Source: an uncultured Ruminococcus sp.
Lineage (GTDB): Bacteria; Bacillota; Clostridia; Oscillospirales; Ruminococcaceae
Length of the DNA: 41,854 nucleotides
NCBI GenBank assembly: GCA_944388405.1
Contig: CALXIQ010000027.1
Span: 1 to 41,854 of the forward strand
Direction of reading: 5' to 3'
The translations under genes were made by a program, and so were the position numbers. The notes below the pieces were generated by a model. The model was not told where the DNA came from. It did not search any database and saw only the letters and a list, made by a program, of their open reading frames with translations. This document shows, piece after piece, positions 33,194-41,132 of this stretch (the first letter of the stretch is position 1; every line of letters starts with the position of its first letter).

Positions 33194-33637
33194 TTATACG
33201 TTGATGTATGTGTTGCGATACTGCATCCATACAGGAAGCAGTGTCAGGATATAGTTCCCGATCGTAGACTTATACTGATCCTGGGAAGTGGGTTTGAAGC
33301 TGGAGAAACGCTTTCTGCCATCCTGAACGACCTTTTCAAAGGACGCTGCGGCGGTCTCACGTTTCTTCATACCTTCCGCATCTGTTCTGGGACCGAATTT
33401 TCTCTCGGTCAGCACAAACTTAACATAGCCATCAACCAGCTGGTAATGGTAGCCCATCACCTTGGGATCGGTGGTAATCGGCGCCGACTTACTGAGAGAC
33501 TCAAAGGTCTCCAGCACACAAATGCGGTAGTTCACTTCCTGCATCTTCAGGTTGTCCTCAAGAGGAAGACTGCCCGATGCAATCTGGGAACGGTAGTTGT
33601 TTTGCAGATTTCTGTAGTTATCCAAGATAGTTGCCAT
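33194..33637 (-). CDS. Hypothetical element protein
   Basis: A 147-residue soluble, mostly helical protein with no recognised domain. It has several basic and aromatic residues toward the C-terminus (YILTLLPVWMQYRNTYINV). The ATG has a GGAG site, and the gene is packed between the annealing-like gene (13 bases) and a 61-residue ORF (5 bases), so it belongs to the same operon. A DNA-replication accessory role is only guilt by association. Confidence 0.75.
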   Translation of the reverse strand: MATILDNYRNLQNNYRSQIASGSLPLEDNLKMQEVNYRICVLETFESLSKSAPITTDPKVMGYHYQLVDGYVKFVLTERKFGPRTDAEGMKKRETAAASFEKVVQDGRKRFSSFKPTSQDQYKSTIGNYILTLLPVWMQYRNTYINV

Positions 33638-33642
33638 GATGA

Positions 33643-33828
33643 TTACTCCTCTCCGTCTTTAATGGCGAAATCACGAACGATTTCGTGTTTCTCAGCGCTG
33701 ACAATCGCACCGAATGCACGGTCGAAATCGACTTTCTTTACATAGACGATGTCCTCATCGCTGTACACCAGTTTGACGCGGTCTCCATCAATGCTCCAGT
33801 CTGTCAAATAGATTCTGTTGTTACCCAT
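33643..33828 (-). CDS. Small hypothetical element protein
   Basis: A 61-residue acidic protein with alternating beta-like segments (RIYLTDWSIDGDRVKLVYSD, then EDIVYVKKVDFDRAF). GGAG lies 8 bases ahead of the ATG at 33828; the longer frame upstream overlaps recD2 and has no ribosome site. It lies 17 bases after recD2 and 5 before the next gene. Function unknown. Confidence 0.7.
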   Translation of the reverse strand: MGNNRIYLTDWSIDGDRVKLVYSDEDIVYVKKVDFDRAFGAIVSAEKHEIVRDFAIKDGEE

Positions 33829-33845
33829 AATTGTTCTCCTTTCGG

Positions 33846-36017
33846 TTATGCGAGTTCCTGCAGGCGGTGTGCCAGGCAGGTGCCTCGTTTTTCGGTATCT
33901 GTTTTCTTTATTGCAATGCATAATGCTCTTCGTTCGCCAACGATAATGACCCTTTCTTTGCCACGGGTTATTGCCGTATACACAAGGGGCCTTGTCAGCA
34001 TAATGTGATGAGCGCACTGCAGATTGATAATCACGGACTTATACTCTGAGCCCTGTGATTTATGGATGGTCGATGCATATCCCAGGTCGATCATATCGAG
34101 CTCACTGGAATCGTACTCCTTGGTGCGACCGTCACCGAAATCGATAACGACCGTTGCTTCGTCTCCAAATTTGAAGATGCTGCGGATATATCCGATATCT
34201 CCATTGTTGACGTCCTCGAAGTTTTTGATTTGCATGACCTTGTCACCGGTTCTGAACTTTCTCTTACCGCAGGTTACTTCCTGTTTGCCTGCCTCAGGTG
34301 GATTGACCATCTCTCGAAGCAGTTCGTTAAGAGCGTTTACACCGGTCTCTGTTTTCTGTCGGTATGGACTTAAGAGTGCCACGTTATCGACGCCGTGTTT
34401 AGCAACCTCTTGCATATACAGCTCTGCGATACGATTAGCCGAGTCTGACATATTGGCTGAGTCTACAAAACTGAAGTCAGTTCCGTACTCCAGACTGAGA
34501 TTGCCGTGTCTGATCAGCTTTGCATTCACTGCAATGCGGCTGCCATCGGTTTGTCGGAACACTCTGTCCAGTCTGACAACCGGGATACGTGCGCTGGCGA
34601 TCATCTCGCTGAGCACCGCACCGGGACCGACAGACGGAAGCTGGTCCGAGTCACCAATCAGAACAATTTGTGCATTTGCTTTTACCGCTTCGAGAAGTCT
34701 TCCGGCAAGATGGATATCCATCATTGACACCTCATCCACAAGGATGATATCGGCTTCCAATGCAGTCGGCTCTCCGTAATCTCCGTCTTCTCCCGCCATA
34801 AGCCCCAACGCTTTGTGTATCGTGGATGCTTCCAGACCCGTTGATTGCTCCATCCTTCGAGCAGCACGCCCGGTAGGAGCACACAAACAGATCTCTTTGC
34901 GTGGATTATAACGACGGTAGATATCAAGAATGGCACGAAGAATCATGCTCTTTCCGGTTCCGGGTCCGCCGGTAATGACTGATAAGCCCTGTGTCAACGC
35001 CATCTTCACAGCCTCACGCTGCTCAGGTGCCAATTTCAGCTTCAATCGAAGCTCTTCAGCATCCAAGTCAGCTTCCAAATCACCATATGAATGGCTCCTG
35101 GCACTGCGCATCTGCCGGGATAGCAGTTCAGCCAGATTGCTTTCGGCATAGGCTGTTTTACTGCGATAAACATTCCCTTGGTAAGAAACAAGTTTTCCGC
35201 TATAAATGAGTCTGGCAGCGCGATTTGCCACCATATCCTCAGTGAGCTGCGGCGTGTCGAGTATTTTCAGGCAAGCCTTGACGAATGCGTGCTTTTCCAT
35301 GCAAAGATTACCTTTGCCTTCTGCATCGGTGAGTGTGTAGAGAATTCCTTCGTCCACGCGTTCAGTCGAGAGTAGGTCAAATCCCATACTCATTGCAATT
35401 TTATCGGCGGTCCTAAAACCAATACCGGCAATCTCGCACAACTGATACGGATGGTTCTTTACAATCTCCATCGTTTTCTCACCGTACTCCTTATAAAGCT
35501 TTACGGCTCTGTTCGGTGTGATACCGTGGGGTGACAGGAATGCCACCACGTCACGGGCACCTCGGTTTGCCATGTAGGAGTCGCAGATCTTCTTCAGCTT
35601 GTTAGAGCTGATTCCGGAAATAGTAAGCAGTCGTTCCGGTTCCTTATCCAGAACCTCAAGCGCTGTAAGACCGAAAGCATCGAAGATTTTTTCAGCCATC
35701 TTAGGACCGATACCTTTGATTTGACCTGAAGATAGGTAGGCAATGATACCTTCTCGCGTCGGCGTAATTACCTCATCGTAGGTTTCGACCTCAAACTGAA
35801 CTCCGTGCTTCGGATTTTTGGACCAGTGTCCCTGTAATTCGTAACGCTGTTTGTCAGCAATCGGAAGGCCATAGCCAACCGCTTTAACCTGCGTCACAAG
35901 GTCTCCTGCAGAGTCTTTTATTTTCTCGCACGGTCTATACACGGCAATCATAAAACTACCGGCATCAATCGTTGAGACGCTCTGAGGATAGATTAGTCTT
36001 TCAAACTGACATAACAA
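33846..36017 (-). CDS. recD2: RecD2-type SF1B DNA helicase
   Basis: A 723-residue 5'-3' helicase. The N-terminal region has tandem helix-hairpin-helix motifs (GIGPKMAEKIFDAFG; GIGFRTADKIAMSMG) typical of RecD2. The helicase core has Walker A GGPGTGKSM, Walker B LVDEVSMMD, QLPSVGPG, the SH3-like insert, STIHKSQGSEY and YTAITRGKERV. I use the TTG at 36017, 8 bases after GGAG, because it gives the shortest frame with a ribosome site. It is likely to process replication or recombination intermediates of the element. A terminator-like hairpin precedes it. Confidence 0.92.
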   Translation of the reverse strand: MLCQFERLIYPQSVSTIDAGSFMIAVYRPCEKIKDSAGDLVTQVKAVGYGLPIADKQRYELQGHWSKNPKHGVQFEVETYDEVITPTREGIIAYLSSGQIKGIGPKMAEKIFDAFGLTALEVLDKEPERLLTISGISSNKLKKICDSYMANRGARDVVAFLSPHGITPNRAVKLYKEYGEKTMEIVKNHPYQLCEIAGIGFRTADKIAMSMGFDLLSTERVDEGILYTLTDAEGKGNLCMEKHAFVKACLKILDTPQLTEDMVANRAARLIYSGKLVSYQGNVYRSKTAYAESNLAELLSRQMRSARSHSYGDLEADLDAEELRLKLKLAPEQREAVKMALTQGLSVITGGPGTGKSMILRAILDIYRRYNPRKEICLCAPTGRAARRMEQSTGLEASTIHKALGLMAGEDGDYGEPTALEADIILVDEVSMMDIHLAGRLLEAVKANAQIVLIGDSDQLPSVGPGAVLSEMIASARIPVVRLDRVFRQTDGSRIAVNAKLIRHGNLSLEYGTDFSFVDSANMSDSANRIAELYMQEVAKHGVDNVALLSPYRQKTETGVNALNELLREMVNPPEAGKQEVTCGKRKFRTGDKVMQIKNFEDVNNGDIGYIRSIFKFGDEATVVIDFGDGRTKEYDSSELDMIDLGYASTIHKSQGSEYKSVIINLQCAHHIMLTRPLVYTAITRGKERVIIVGERRALCIAIKKTDTEKRGTCLAHRLQELA

Positions 36018-36049
36018 TGTTTCTGCTCCTTTCTGTGAAAGATTTGGAA

Positions 36050-36096
36050 ACAAAAAAACTCCTGAATACAACAGTTAAACTGTGTTCCAAGAGTTT
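36050..36096 (-). terminator. Terminator-like hairpin ahead of recD2
   Basis: On the minus strand AAACTCTTG...CAGGAGTTT with an inner ACAGT/ACTGT stem is followed by TTTTGTTTCC. The same TTTTTTTGTTTCC tail follows the hairpin at 38945-38987. As a partial terminator it would lower recD2 and downstream expression. Confidence 0.65.
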
Positions 36097-36118
36097 GTTT
36101 TGAATCGGCATTGGCGCA

Positions 36119-36643
36119 TCATTTGAACATCGCCGCCTGTTCCATGTATGATATTGGGTTGGACAAAGACATCGGAATGTGGTTGCTCTCCAGTTTCACG
36201 GTTTTCTTGTCGCCGTTCTTCTGGGTAACGAGCTTCTGTACTTCCAAATAAAGCATATCGTCAAAAACGATGATCGGCATTCTGAGCATCGCAGCATTTG
36301 CAATTTCGCTCTTCATACCATTGCTGATACGGTTGCCGCATACAAGCAGCACGTCGCTTCTTTCAAGCAACTCAAGACCGAACTTCAATGCGATTGCTCG
36401 CTCACTCGGTACGCTGTCACACAGAAGCATCGGCAGAAACGCATGAGGCGCTCTTGCACACATACCCATCTTCTTTAACGCATAGAACATATACGCTCTC
36501 GCTGTGCGCATATTCTGAAGCATTCCTTCATTGTCATCTGCGCTGTACGGTGAGCATACATATGCCTTTTTCTTGCATTTGTCTTCTACAAGGAACTGAT
36601 ACATCAATTCCTGTTGCCAATAATCGTGATAAATGTTTTCCAT
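36119..36643 (-). CDS. DUF4406/nucleoside deoxyribosyltransferase-like protein
   Basis: A 174-residue protein. Residues 25-130 (KKAYVCSPYSADDNEGMLQN, ARAYMFYALKKMG, APHAFLP, LLERSDVLLVCGNRISNGMK, EIANAAML, PIIVFD) have the Rossmann-like pattern of the nucleoside 2-deoxyribosyltransferase superfamily, as in DUF4406/DUF7768 phage proteins. Such proteins may bind or cleave nucleotides; no catalytic activity can be claimed. GGAG precedes the ATG by 7 bases. It lies between a YqaJ nuclease and recD2. Confidence 0.7.
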   Translation of the reverse strand: MENIYHDYWQQELMYQFLVEDKCKKKAYVCSPYSADDNEGMLQNMRTARAYMFYALKKMGMCARAPHAFLPMLLCDSVPSERAIALKFGLELLERSDVLLVCGNRISNGMKSEIANAAMLRMPIIVFDDMLYLEVQKLVTQKNGDKKTVKLESNHIPMSLSNPISYMEQAAMFK

Positions 36644-36656
36644 TTTCTGCTCCTTT

Positions 36657-37694
36657 CTATATCGGCTGAACCGATACCTTGACCTTCCGGCTGTGAGAAG
36701 TGCTCAGGACATCATCGTATACCGTAGGATACTTTTCCTTAAGCGCTTTTGAGTCCGGACGTTTACTTGTTCGTGTTACGAAGTCGATGAGAAGCTTATC
36801 GGTGGTCGTCTCAAGGACGCCGTGCTCGTGGTTCTTCATCACTTCGGCAATTCGCACGCTATGTGCCTCAATCTCCTTTTCATAGGTTTTGATTTCTGCG
36901 TTACAGTCTGCAATCTTGCCCTGAAGCAATGCAATCCTACGCAGAGAAGGCTCGTATTTTGGCGAGAATTCGATACTGGGAAGTCCTTTGGTACTGGGAC
37001 CCATAATTCGGGCGAGGGATTCCAAAGCCAGTTTAGGAGCAACTCCGGCCATTGTAGGCGGTTTGTCGTTCTCCAAGCTCCAGATCCATTCATCCAGTCT
37101 CTCAAAGATCATATCTTCCTTAGCTCTGTCTCTAACGATATCCGGCATTGCCAGGTCGTTATCGGGGTTATTGCCCCAGATGGCAGAGAAAGCACCGATT
37201 TCAACGTCAGCTACAGCCAGATAGAATCTAAGCTGCAACTCATAGTACAGAGGAATGGCGCCGTCGGCCCACTCATCTGATTTGTGGAAGGTACAACTCT
37301 TGCATTCCAAGATGCCAGGAACACCATCGCTCACACGTGTAAAACGGCGATCAAAGTTTGCCAAAGCATACGGATGGTCTGCGTGCTGATAGAGGTTCGT
37401 ATCCACTGTTACGATATTGCCGGTCTTCTTGGCGTACCAATGAGCCGCAATCGGTTCGAGTAGATGTCCCATCTCCAGCTGATTTGCATTTGCCTTCTTA
37501 GGTGGCTTCATGCGCCCTTTCTTAATGTTCCAGAGCTCCAGTGGCGTAGTCCAAGGTGATACACCGAATATTGCCGCAACATCACTGCCGCCGACCGTAT
37601 ACGGAATAGTGCCTTTTGGACCGTGCATACGAGCTTCCAGCCATTGCTCGTTGGTCATGCCTGCGGTATCGCAAAGAATAATCGGTGCTGCCAT
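36657..37694 (-). CDS. YqaJ-type viral recombinase/exonuclease
   Basis: A 345-residue lambda-exonuclease-like nuclease. Motifs are GGSDVAAIFGVSPWTTPLELW near the N-terminus, EMGHLLEPIAAHWYA, the metal site ILECKS and the YELQLRFYLAV helix, in the order expected for YqaJ/PD-(D/E)XK enzymes. A coiled-coil-like helix follows at about 255-300 (LLQGKIADCNAEIKTYEKEI). The start overlaps the preceding stop by one base (TAATG). With an annealing protein it would form a phage-type recombination pair. Confidence 0.88.
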   Translation of the reverse strand: MAAPIILCDTAGMTNEQWLEARMHGPKGTIPYTVGGSDVAAIFGVSPWTTPLELWNIKKGRMKPPKKANANQLEMGHLLEPIAAHWYAKKTGNIVTVDTNLYQHADHPYALANFDRRFTRVSDGVPGILECKSCTFHKSDEWADGAIPLYYELQLRFYLAVADVEIGAFSAIWGNNPDNDLAMPDIVRDRAKEDMIFERLDEWIWSLENDKPPTMAGVAPKLALESLARIMGPSTKGLPSIEFSPKYEPSLRRIALLQGKIADCNAEIKTYEKEIEAHSVRIAEVMKNHEHGVLETTTDKLLIDFVTRTSKRPDSKALKEKYPTVYDDVLSTSHSRKVKVSVQPI

Positions 37695-38836
37695 TAGTAG
37701 CTCACCGCCTTTGCAAGGTCGAAGTCTGACCATTTGAGCGTAAGGGCTCTTGCCATATTTTCCTCAACCTCCAGCATCTTGCTCTCGGGCGTGTTTTGGG
37801 TTTTGAGGATGAACGGAATCTCCTGCATTGCAAGGAAGACGTCGTGTGCCGTTGCCGGTCCACCGCCGTATGCCATCTCAAACATAGAGATTGCTTCGAC
37901 AGCAGCCTTTTTCGGCAAACTCAGTTTCTTGCAGACTCTTGTCATTGCGTTTACCGGATAATCAAGGGTGATATCCAGAAGTGCTTCCAGTTTGGCAATC
38001 ACATCTCCAAACTGAGCGAAAAGCTGATCGAGGACATCGGTAAAGTCCGAAATTTTGGACTGATGTCTGTGATCAACGGCAACACACTTACCGATATGAA
38101 TCGGGTGCTGTCCGCCGACAAGAAGTGCAGAGACCTTCGCAGATGCGACGCCGGTGTCAGAGGTCATAAATCTGATACCCGGAGTCAGTTTGGAAGCATA
38201 CGCACCTTTACCTGTTGCTGTTAGGGTTTTGACGTAGGTGCCAAGAAGTTCTTCACGCTGATTCGGCATACTCCAGGATGCACTGACCAAGGAGTGATCA
38301 CAGTATCCGGCTTCAAATTCGGCGCCGGGGAATCTGTCATCGAGCTTATCCTTCAGTGTGGCAAGCAACTCGTTAATCGGAAGAATGGAATAATCCACGC
38401 TGTCACCGGAGTGTACAGCAGAGACTTTCTCATCTCTGATCAACAGGAGTGCTTCTGCCGGGAATAACTGAAGGCAGGCGTTCAGAACGTTGGCAAGAAC
38501 ATCGCGGCCAAGCTTAGGCAATGCGGTTCCTCCAATTTTAGCCCTGTCTAAAAGGCTCTTGTAGGCTGTCTCTCGAACGGGATACAAATCACCGTTTACT
38601 CGAATAGCAAGCCCGAGGTTTTCAGCCGTATCATCTACGGCCTCCTGTGTGACACCGGAGGCAAAATCACTGAGACTTCCATAGAGAGGCGAAGCTTTAT
38701 CAAGCGGCTCAACCTGCAGGGTGTTAACCTGACATCTGTGCCACAGACTGTTCTTAGCCTGATCTTCGTGGTAGTCCAGCATATCCTCATAGGTGCCAAA
38801 TGTGCTGTGATAGCTGTCCTGACATTGTTTTAGCAT
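37694..38836 (-). CDS. DUF932-like plasmid/phage protein (tentative)
   Basis: A 380-residue soluble protein starting MLKQCQDSYHSTF with GGAG 8 bases upstream. The middle segment (LTPGIRFMTSDTGVASAKVS, then ALLVGGQHPIHIGKCVAVDH) recalls the DUF932 family often found next to YqaJ and RecT genes, but the match is weak and the family has no known activity. It is the first gene of the recombination/replication operon, immediately after the three-hairpin leader. Treat as unknown. Confidence 0.55.
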   Translation of the reverse strand: MLKQCQDSYHSTFGTYEDMLDYHEDQAKNSLWHRCQVNTLQVEPLDKASPLYGSLSDFASGVTQEAVDDTAENLGLAIRVNGDLYPVRETAYKSLLDRAKIGGTALPKLGRDVLANVLNACLQLFPAEALLLIRDEKVSAVHSGDSVDYSILPINELLATLKDKLDDRFPGAEFEAGYCDHSLVSASWSMPNQREELLGTYVKTLTATGKGAYASKLTPGIRFMTSDTGVASAKVSALLVGGQHPIHIGKCVAVDHRHQSKISDFTDVLDQLFAQFGDVIAKLEALLDITLDYPVNAMTRVCKKLSLPKKAAVEAISMFEMAYGGGPATAHDVFLAMQEIPFILKTQNTPESKMLEVEENMARALTLKWSDFDLAKAVSY

Positions 38837-38883
38837 AATACATGCTCCTTTCTGTTGTGACGGATTGACCGCCTTGATATATG

Positions 38884-38919
38884 ACAAAAGCCAGCAACCT
38901 CATAGAGACTGCTGGCTTT
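38884..38919 (-). terminator. Third leader hairpin
   Basis: AAAGCCAGCA pairs with TGCTGGCTTT around 13 bases; only four Ts follow on the minus strand, so it is a weak terminator or an anti-terminator partner. Confidence 0.5.
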
Positions 38920-38944
38920 GTGCCCAATTATAAAATTGGCTCGG

Positions 38945-38987
38945 AAACAAAAAAAGTGCCATTCACCCAAATGGGGTAAATGACACT
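38945..38987 (-). terminator. First leader hairpin, strong terminator
   Basis: On the minus strand AGTGTCATTTACCC pairs with GGGTGAATGGCACT (two mismatched or wobble positions) around a short loop, followed by seven Ts. Confidence 0.85.
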
Positions 38988-39044
38988 GTGAAAACTCTGA
39001 TAACTGTGTTCGGTACACGACCAAACTCTGATACTAACACAATT

Positions 39045-39073
39045 ATTATAGCAGATTGTTTCTCAATAGTCAA
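39045..39073 (-). promoter_or_regulatory. Promoter of the recombination/replication operon
   Basis: Minus-strand TTGACT (39068-39073), 17 bases, TATAAT (39045-39050), just after the abiEii stop. It would drive the DUF932-like, YqaJ, DUF4406-like, RecD2, primase series. Confidence 0.8.
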
Positions 39074-39103
39074 TCTTTTCGCAAAAGAAAGGGCAAGGGA
39101 GAT

Positions 39104-39943
39104 TTAGATATCAAGTAGCTTTGCAACTTCTTCCACGGTTTCAAGAACAACGTGGAACTCTAATTCACCGATGTACTTATTCTCGGAAATATAGTTATCC
39201 CAAAGCAAATACATCTGCGGTTCTTCTCTGATGTCTTTGATAATGTCGCGCCAATCTTCAATATCCTGCACGGAATCACGCTTCTTGGCAGTATGTAAAA
39301 CAGCGGCCTTCAAGACATCCGGACGAACCTCGGATCTACGGCTGCGGAACAGGGTGTGGAGATCATAATAATCTCTGGCTCTTGTCGTGCCGATATTCCT
39401 ACGAATGATTGTCTCATACTTCTCGGCAAGAACCGTTTCAAGCGTATATGCCATAACGGGTACCGTCTTTTCGTCAAACAACATCGGAAAATCGTACTGA
39501 ATTGCTGCCGGAGTGATTACATCACCGGTTGTGACATCTATTTTCATTGGGCTATCAATTTTGCCATACTTCGCACGCAAATGCACGCGGAAGTTATTAT
39601 AAGCATCGTCCTCGCGGATCGGCTCAATACTTTGATACTCAAATGCAATACCATCGCCAACATCTACAGCCAGGATCTCTTTGACAGCTTTTACGATCTC
39701 TTCCTCTTCCATCTGAATGCCGCGCACAGTGGTGTCCATATCCATTGTTGTGCGCTCTCCGATCCCGATCATAGAGGAAATAAGCAAACCGCCTTTCAGA
39801 ATAAAGTTATTCTTATAAGCAGAGTTTGCCAAGCGCTCCAATACACGTTCAAAAAGGAACATTTGCAGAATCTCTTGGGCGCGAAGATTCTTCTTCGCCG
39901 CCATACTGCGTATAGTTCCTTTTAATTGTTCCGGTGTTTTCAT
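39104..39943 (-). CDS. abiEii: AbiEii/AbiGii-type nucleotidyltransferase toxin
   Basis: A 279-residue toxin of a type IV toxin-antitoxin abortive-infection system. The nucleotidyltransferase core is visible at about residues 45-75: FILKGGLLISS, then TTMDMDTT with the metal-binding aspartates. KIDVTTGD and the LETVLAEKYETII helix with ARDYYDLH follow, all typical of the family. AbiEii enzymes transfer nucleotides (to tRNA in the studied homologues) and stop growth on phage infection. The ATG at 39943 overlaps the antitoxin stop (TGATG), so translation is coupled. Confidence 0.92.
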   Translation of the reverse strand: MKTPEQLKGTIRSMAAKKNLRAQEILQMFLFERVLERLANSAYKNNFILKGGLLISSMIGIGERTTMDMDTTVRGIQMEEEEIVKAVKEILAVDVGDGIAFEYQSIEPIREDDAYNNFRVHLRAKYGKIDSPMKIDVTTGDVITPAAIQYDFPMLFDEKTVPVMAYTLETVLAEKYETIIRRNIGTTRARDYYDLHTLFRSRRSEVRPDVLKAAVLHTAKKRDSVQDIEDWRDIIKDIREEPQMYLLWDNYISENKYIGELEFHVVLETVEEVAKLLDI

Positions 39944-40539
39944 CACAATACCTCCATATAGGTCCTTACTTTATCTTCAACGCCAAGAACCTTACTGTAT
40001 TTCAAAAGCTTACGCCTATCAGCCTTTGTATTAAAATAATCCTTGATTGCCTGTGTGTAGATTTGAATATCCACTTTATCTTTGTCTCGAATCAAATCAC
40101 AGATGCAACGTTCCTTGTCGTACAAGCGCACCATTGCACCCTGGGGAGACTGGATCTCAGTTATTCCCATATCGTATACCTCCGGTTGCACATAATGGCA
40201 ACGGATAGTCGGATTATCTCTTTTCAAGCGACTAATATTGGTCCCCTGAGGAATGGTTATATCGAATCTGTGCGGTGTGCGATCAGACAATCCCCAAAGA
40301 TATAATGCTGTGCCATAAGAAAAAATAGCTTTTGTGCTTTGCAATTGAATTAGCGCAAACTCATCGGCAAGATCATCCGCAAGAACATATAGTCCCTTGC
40401 GAACCTGCTCCAGTTTACCGTCTTCTACATATTTGCGTAGCATCGGCCTACTAATGCCTGCTGCTTCAACTGCACTTGTTTTTATAAAGCCACTGTTTTC
40501 ATCAGCTATCCTTTTAATTTCATTCCAAATGCTATCCAT
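39943..40539 (-). CDS. abiEi: AbiEi-type antitoxin/autorepressor
   Basis: A 198-residue antitoxin. The N-terminal winged-helix (about 1-55: IADENSGFIKTSAVEAAGIS, then RPMLRKYVEDGKLEQVRKGL) binds DNA. The C-terminal domain (SYGTALYLWGLSDRTPH and RLYDKERCICDLIR) is the antitoxin part of the family. GGAGG lies 10 bases ahead of the ATG at 40539. AbiEi proteins repress their own operon by binding inverted repeats, and a suitable 17-bp repeat overlaps this promoter. Confidence 0.92.
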   Translation of the reverse strand: MDSIWNEIKRIADENSGFIKTSAVEAAGISRPMLRKYVEDGKLEQVRKGLYVLADDLADEFALIQLQSTKAIFSYGTALYLWGLSDRTPHRFDITIPQGTNISRLKRDNPTIRCHYVQPEVYDMGITEIQSPQGAMVRLYDKERCICDLIRDKDKVDIQIYTQAIKDYFNTKADRRKLLKYSKVLGVEDKVRTYMEVL

Positions 40540-40561
40540 GAGAACACACCTCCTAAAGCAC

Positions 40562-40608
40562 TTTACATTCACGCTTTACATTATACATTATTAAAGCACG
40601 AATGTAAA
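40562..40608. promoter_or_regulatory. abiE promoter with overlapping inverted-repeat operator
   Basis: Minus-strand TTTACA (40603-40608), 17 bases, TATAAT (40580-40585). Two 17-base arms, TTTACATTCACGCTTTA (40562-40578) and TAAAGCACGAATGTAAA (40592-40608), are inverted copies matching at 15 of 17 positions and flank the -10. This is the layout expected for AbiEi negative autoregulation. Confidence 0.8.
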
Positions 40609-40676
40609 TAGTTTTTTCTAAAATTTAGTGTGTCCAAATTTCAAACTTTTATTTATAGTCGGTAATACCGAAAAAA

Positions 40677-41003
40677 TCATTCGACATCTTCGGTAGTCAG
40701 CTTGCCTGTTTTCTTATAACGAAGCCCCTCAGGAGAATCGTAGATTTCCTCACCAAAGGAATACTCCCCATGAAAAAATTTTGTAATATCCAGTTCTAAT
40801 GCCTCAATTATGCGACAGGCAAGCTCAAAGGAGCTTGTCATAATACGACGTTCTCCACTTTCAAATTTCTGATATTGCTGCAAAACGACTCCGGCACGTT
40901 CTGCAACCTGCTTTTGTGTCAGCCCAAGAATAACTCGTCTTTCCCTTAAGATTGAGAACGGCTTTACGTGTGCAATTTGAAACCCGCTTAAATCAAAATC
41001 CAT
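40677..41003 (-). CDS. XRE-family regulator
   Basis: A 108-residue protein. After a 20-residue leader, an HTH_3 domain spans about 20-75 (LRERRVILGLTQKQVAERAG, VVLQQYQKFESGERRIM, ACRIIEALELDITKFF). The C-terminus (YDSPEGLRYKKTGKLTTEDV) is unassigned. The start at 41003 has AAGGAG 9 bases upstream. A nearly perfect 16-bp inverted repeat flanks its -10, so it probably represses itself. It lies upstream of abiE but has its own promoter. Confidence 0.88.
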   Translation of the reverse strand: MDFDLSGFQIAHVKPFSILRERRVILGLTQKQVAERAGVVLQQYQKFESGERRIMTSSFELACRIIEALELDITKFFHGEYSFGEEIYDSPEGLRYKKTGKLTTEDVE

Positions 41004-41019
41004 TTTACATCTTCTCCTT

Positions 41020-41069
41020 ACATTCAGTTGAGTGTTTTTATAATACACCCAACTGAATGTATTTGTCAA
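41020..41069 (-). promoter_or_regulatory. Promoter and operator of the XRE gene
   Basis: Minus-strand TTGACA (41064-41069), 18 bases, TATTAT (41040-41045). Inverted arms ACATTCAGTTGAGTGT (41020-41035) and ACACCCAACTGAATGT (41045-41060) match at 15 of 16 positions and bracket the -10. Confidence 0.8.
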
Positions 41070-41090
41070 TAGTTTTTTGAAAATTCATAG

Positions 41091-41119
41091 AAAAAGGGGC
41101 GCCACCGAAGTGACACCCC
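41091..41119 (-). terminator. Terminator after the methyltransferase exon
   Basis: On the minus strand GGGGTGTCAC-TTCG-GTGGCGCCCC followed by TTTTTC: a 10-bp stem with a stable UUCG loop. Confidence 0.9.
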
Positions 41120-41132
41120 AATTTTCCGGATA

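Larger units (their letters stand above)
38837..39044 (-). promoter_or_regulatory. Leader with three successive hairpins ahead of the recombination/replication operon
   Basis: From the promoter at 39045-39073 the transcript would contain, in order, a direct repeat ATCAGAGTTT (two copies, about 38994-39034), a terminator (38945-38987), a small hairpin GCCCAATT/AATTGGC (38922-38940) and a third hairpin AAAGCCAGCA/TGCTGGCTTT (38887-38919). The ribosome site of the DUF932-like gene follows. A full terminator placed right after a strong promoter suggests regulated read-through. Confidence 0.6.

Noticed and set aside
34024..34779. A 251-codon plus-strand ORF
   Set aside because: It is fully antisense to the helicase core of recD2, has low-complexity serine-rich translation and no ribosome site.
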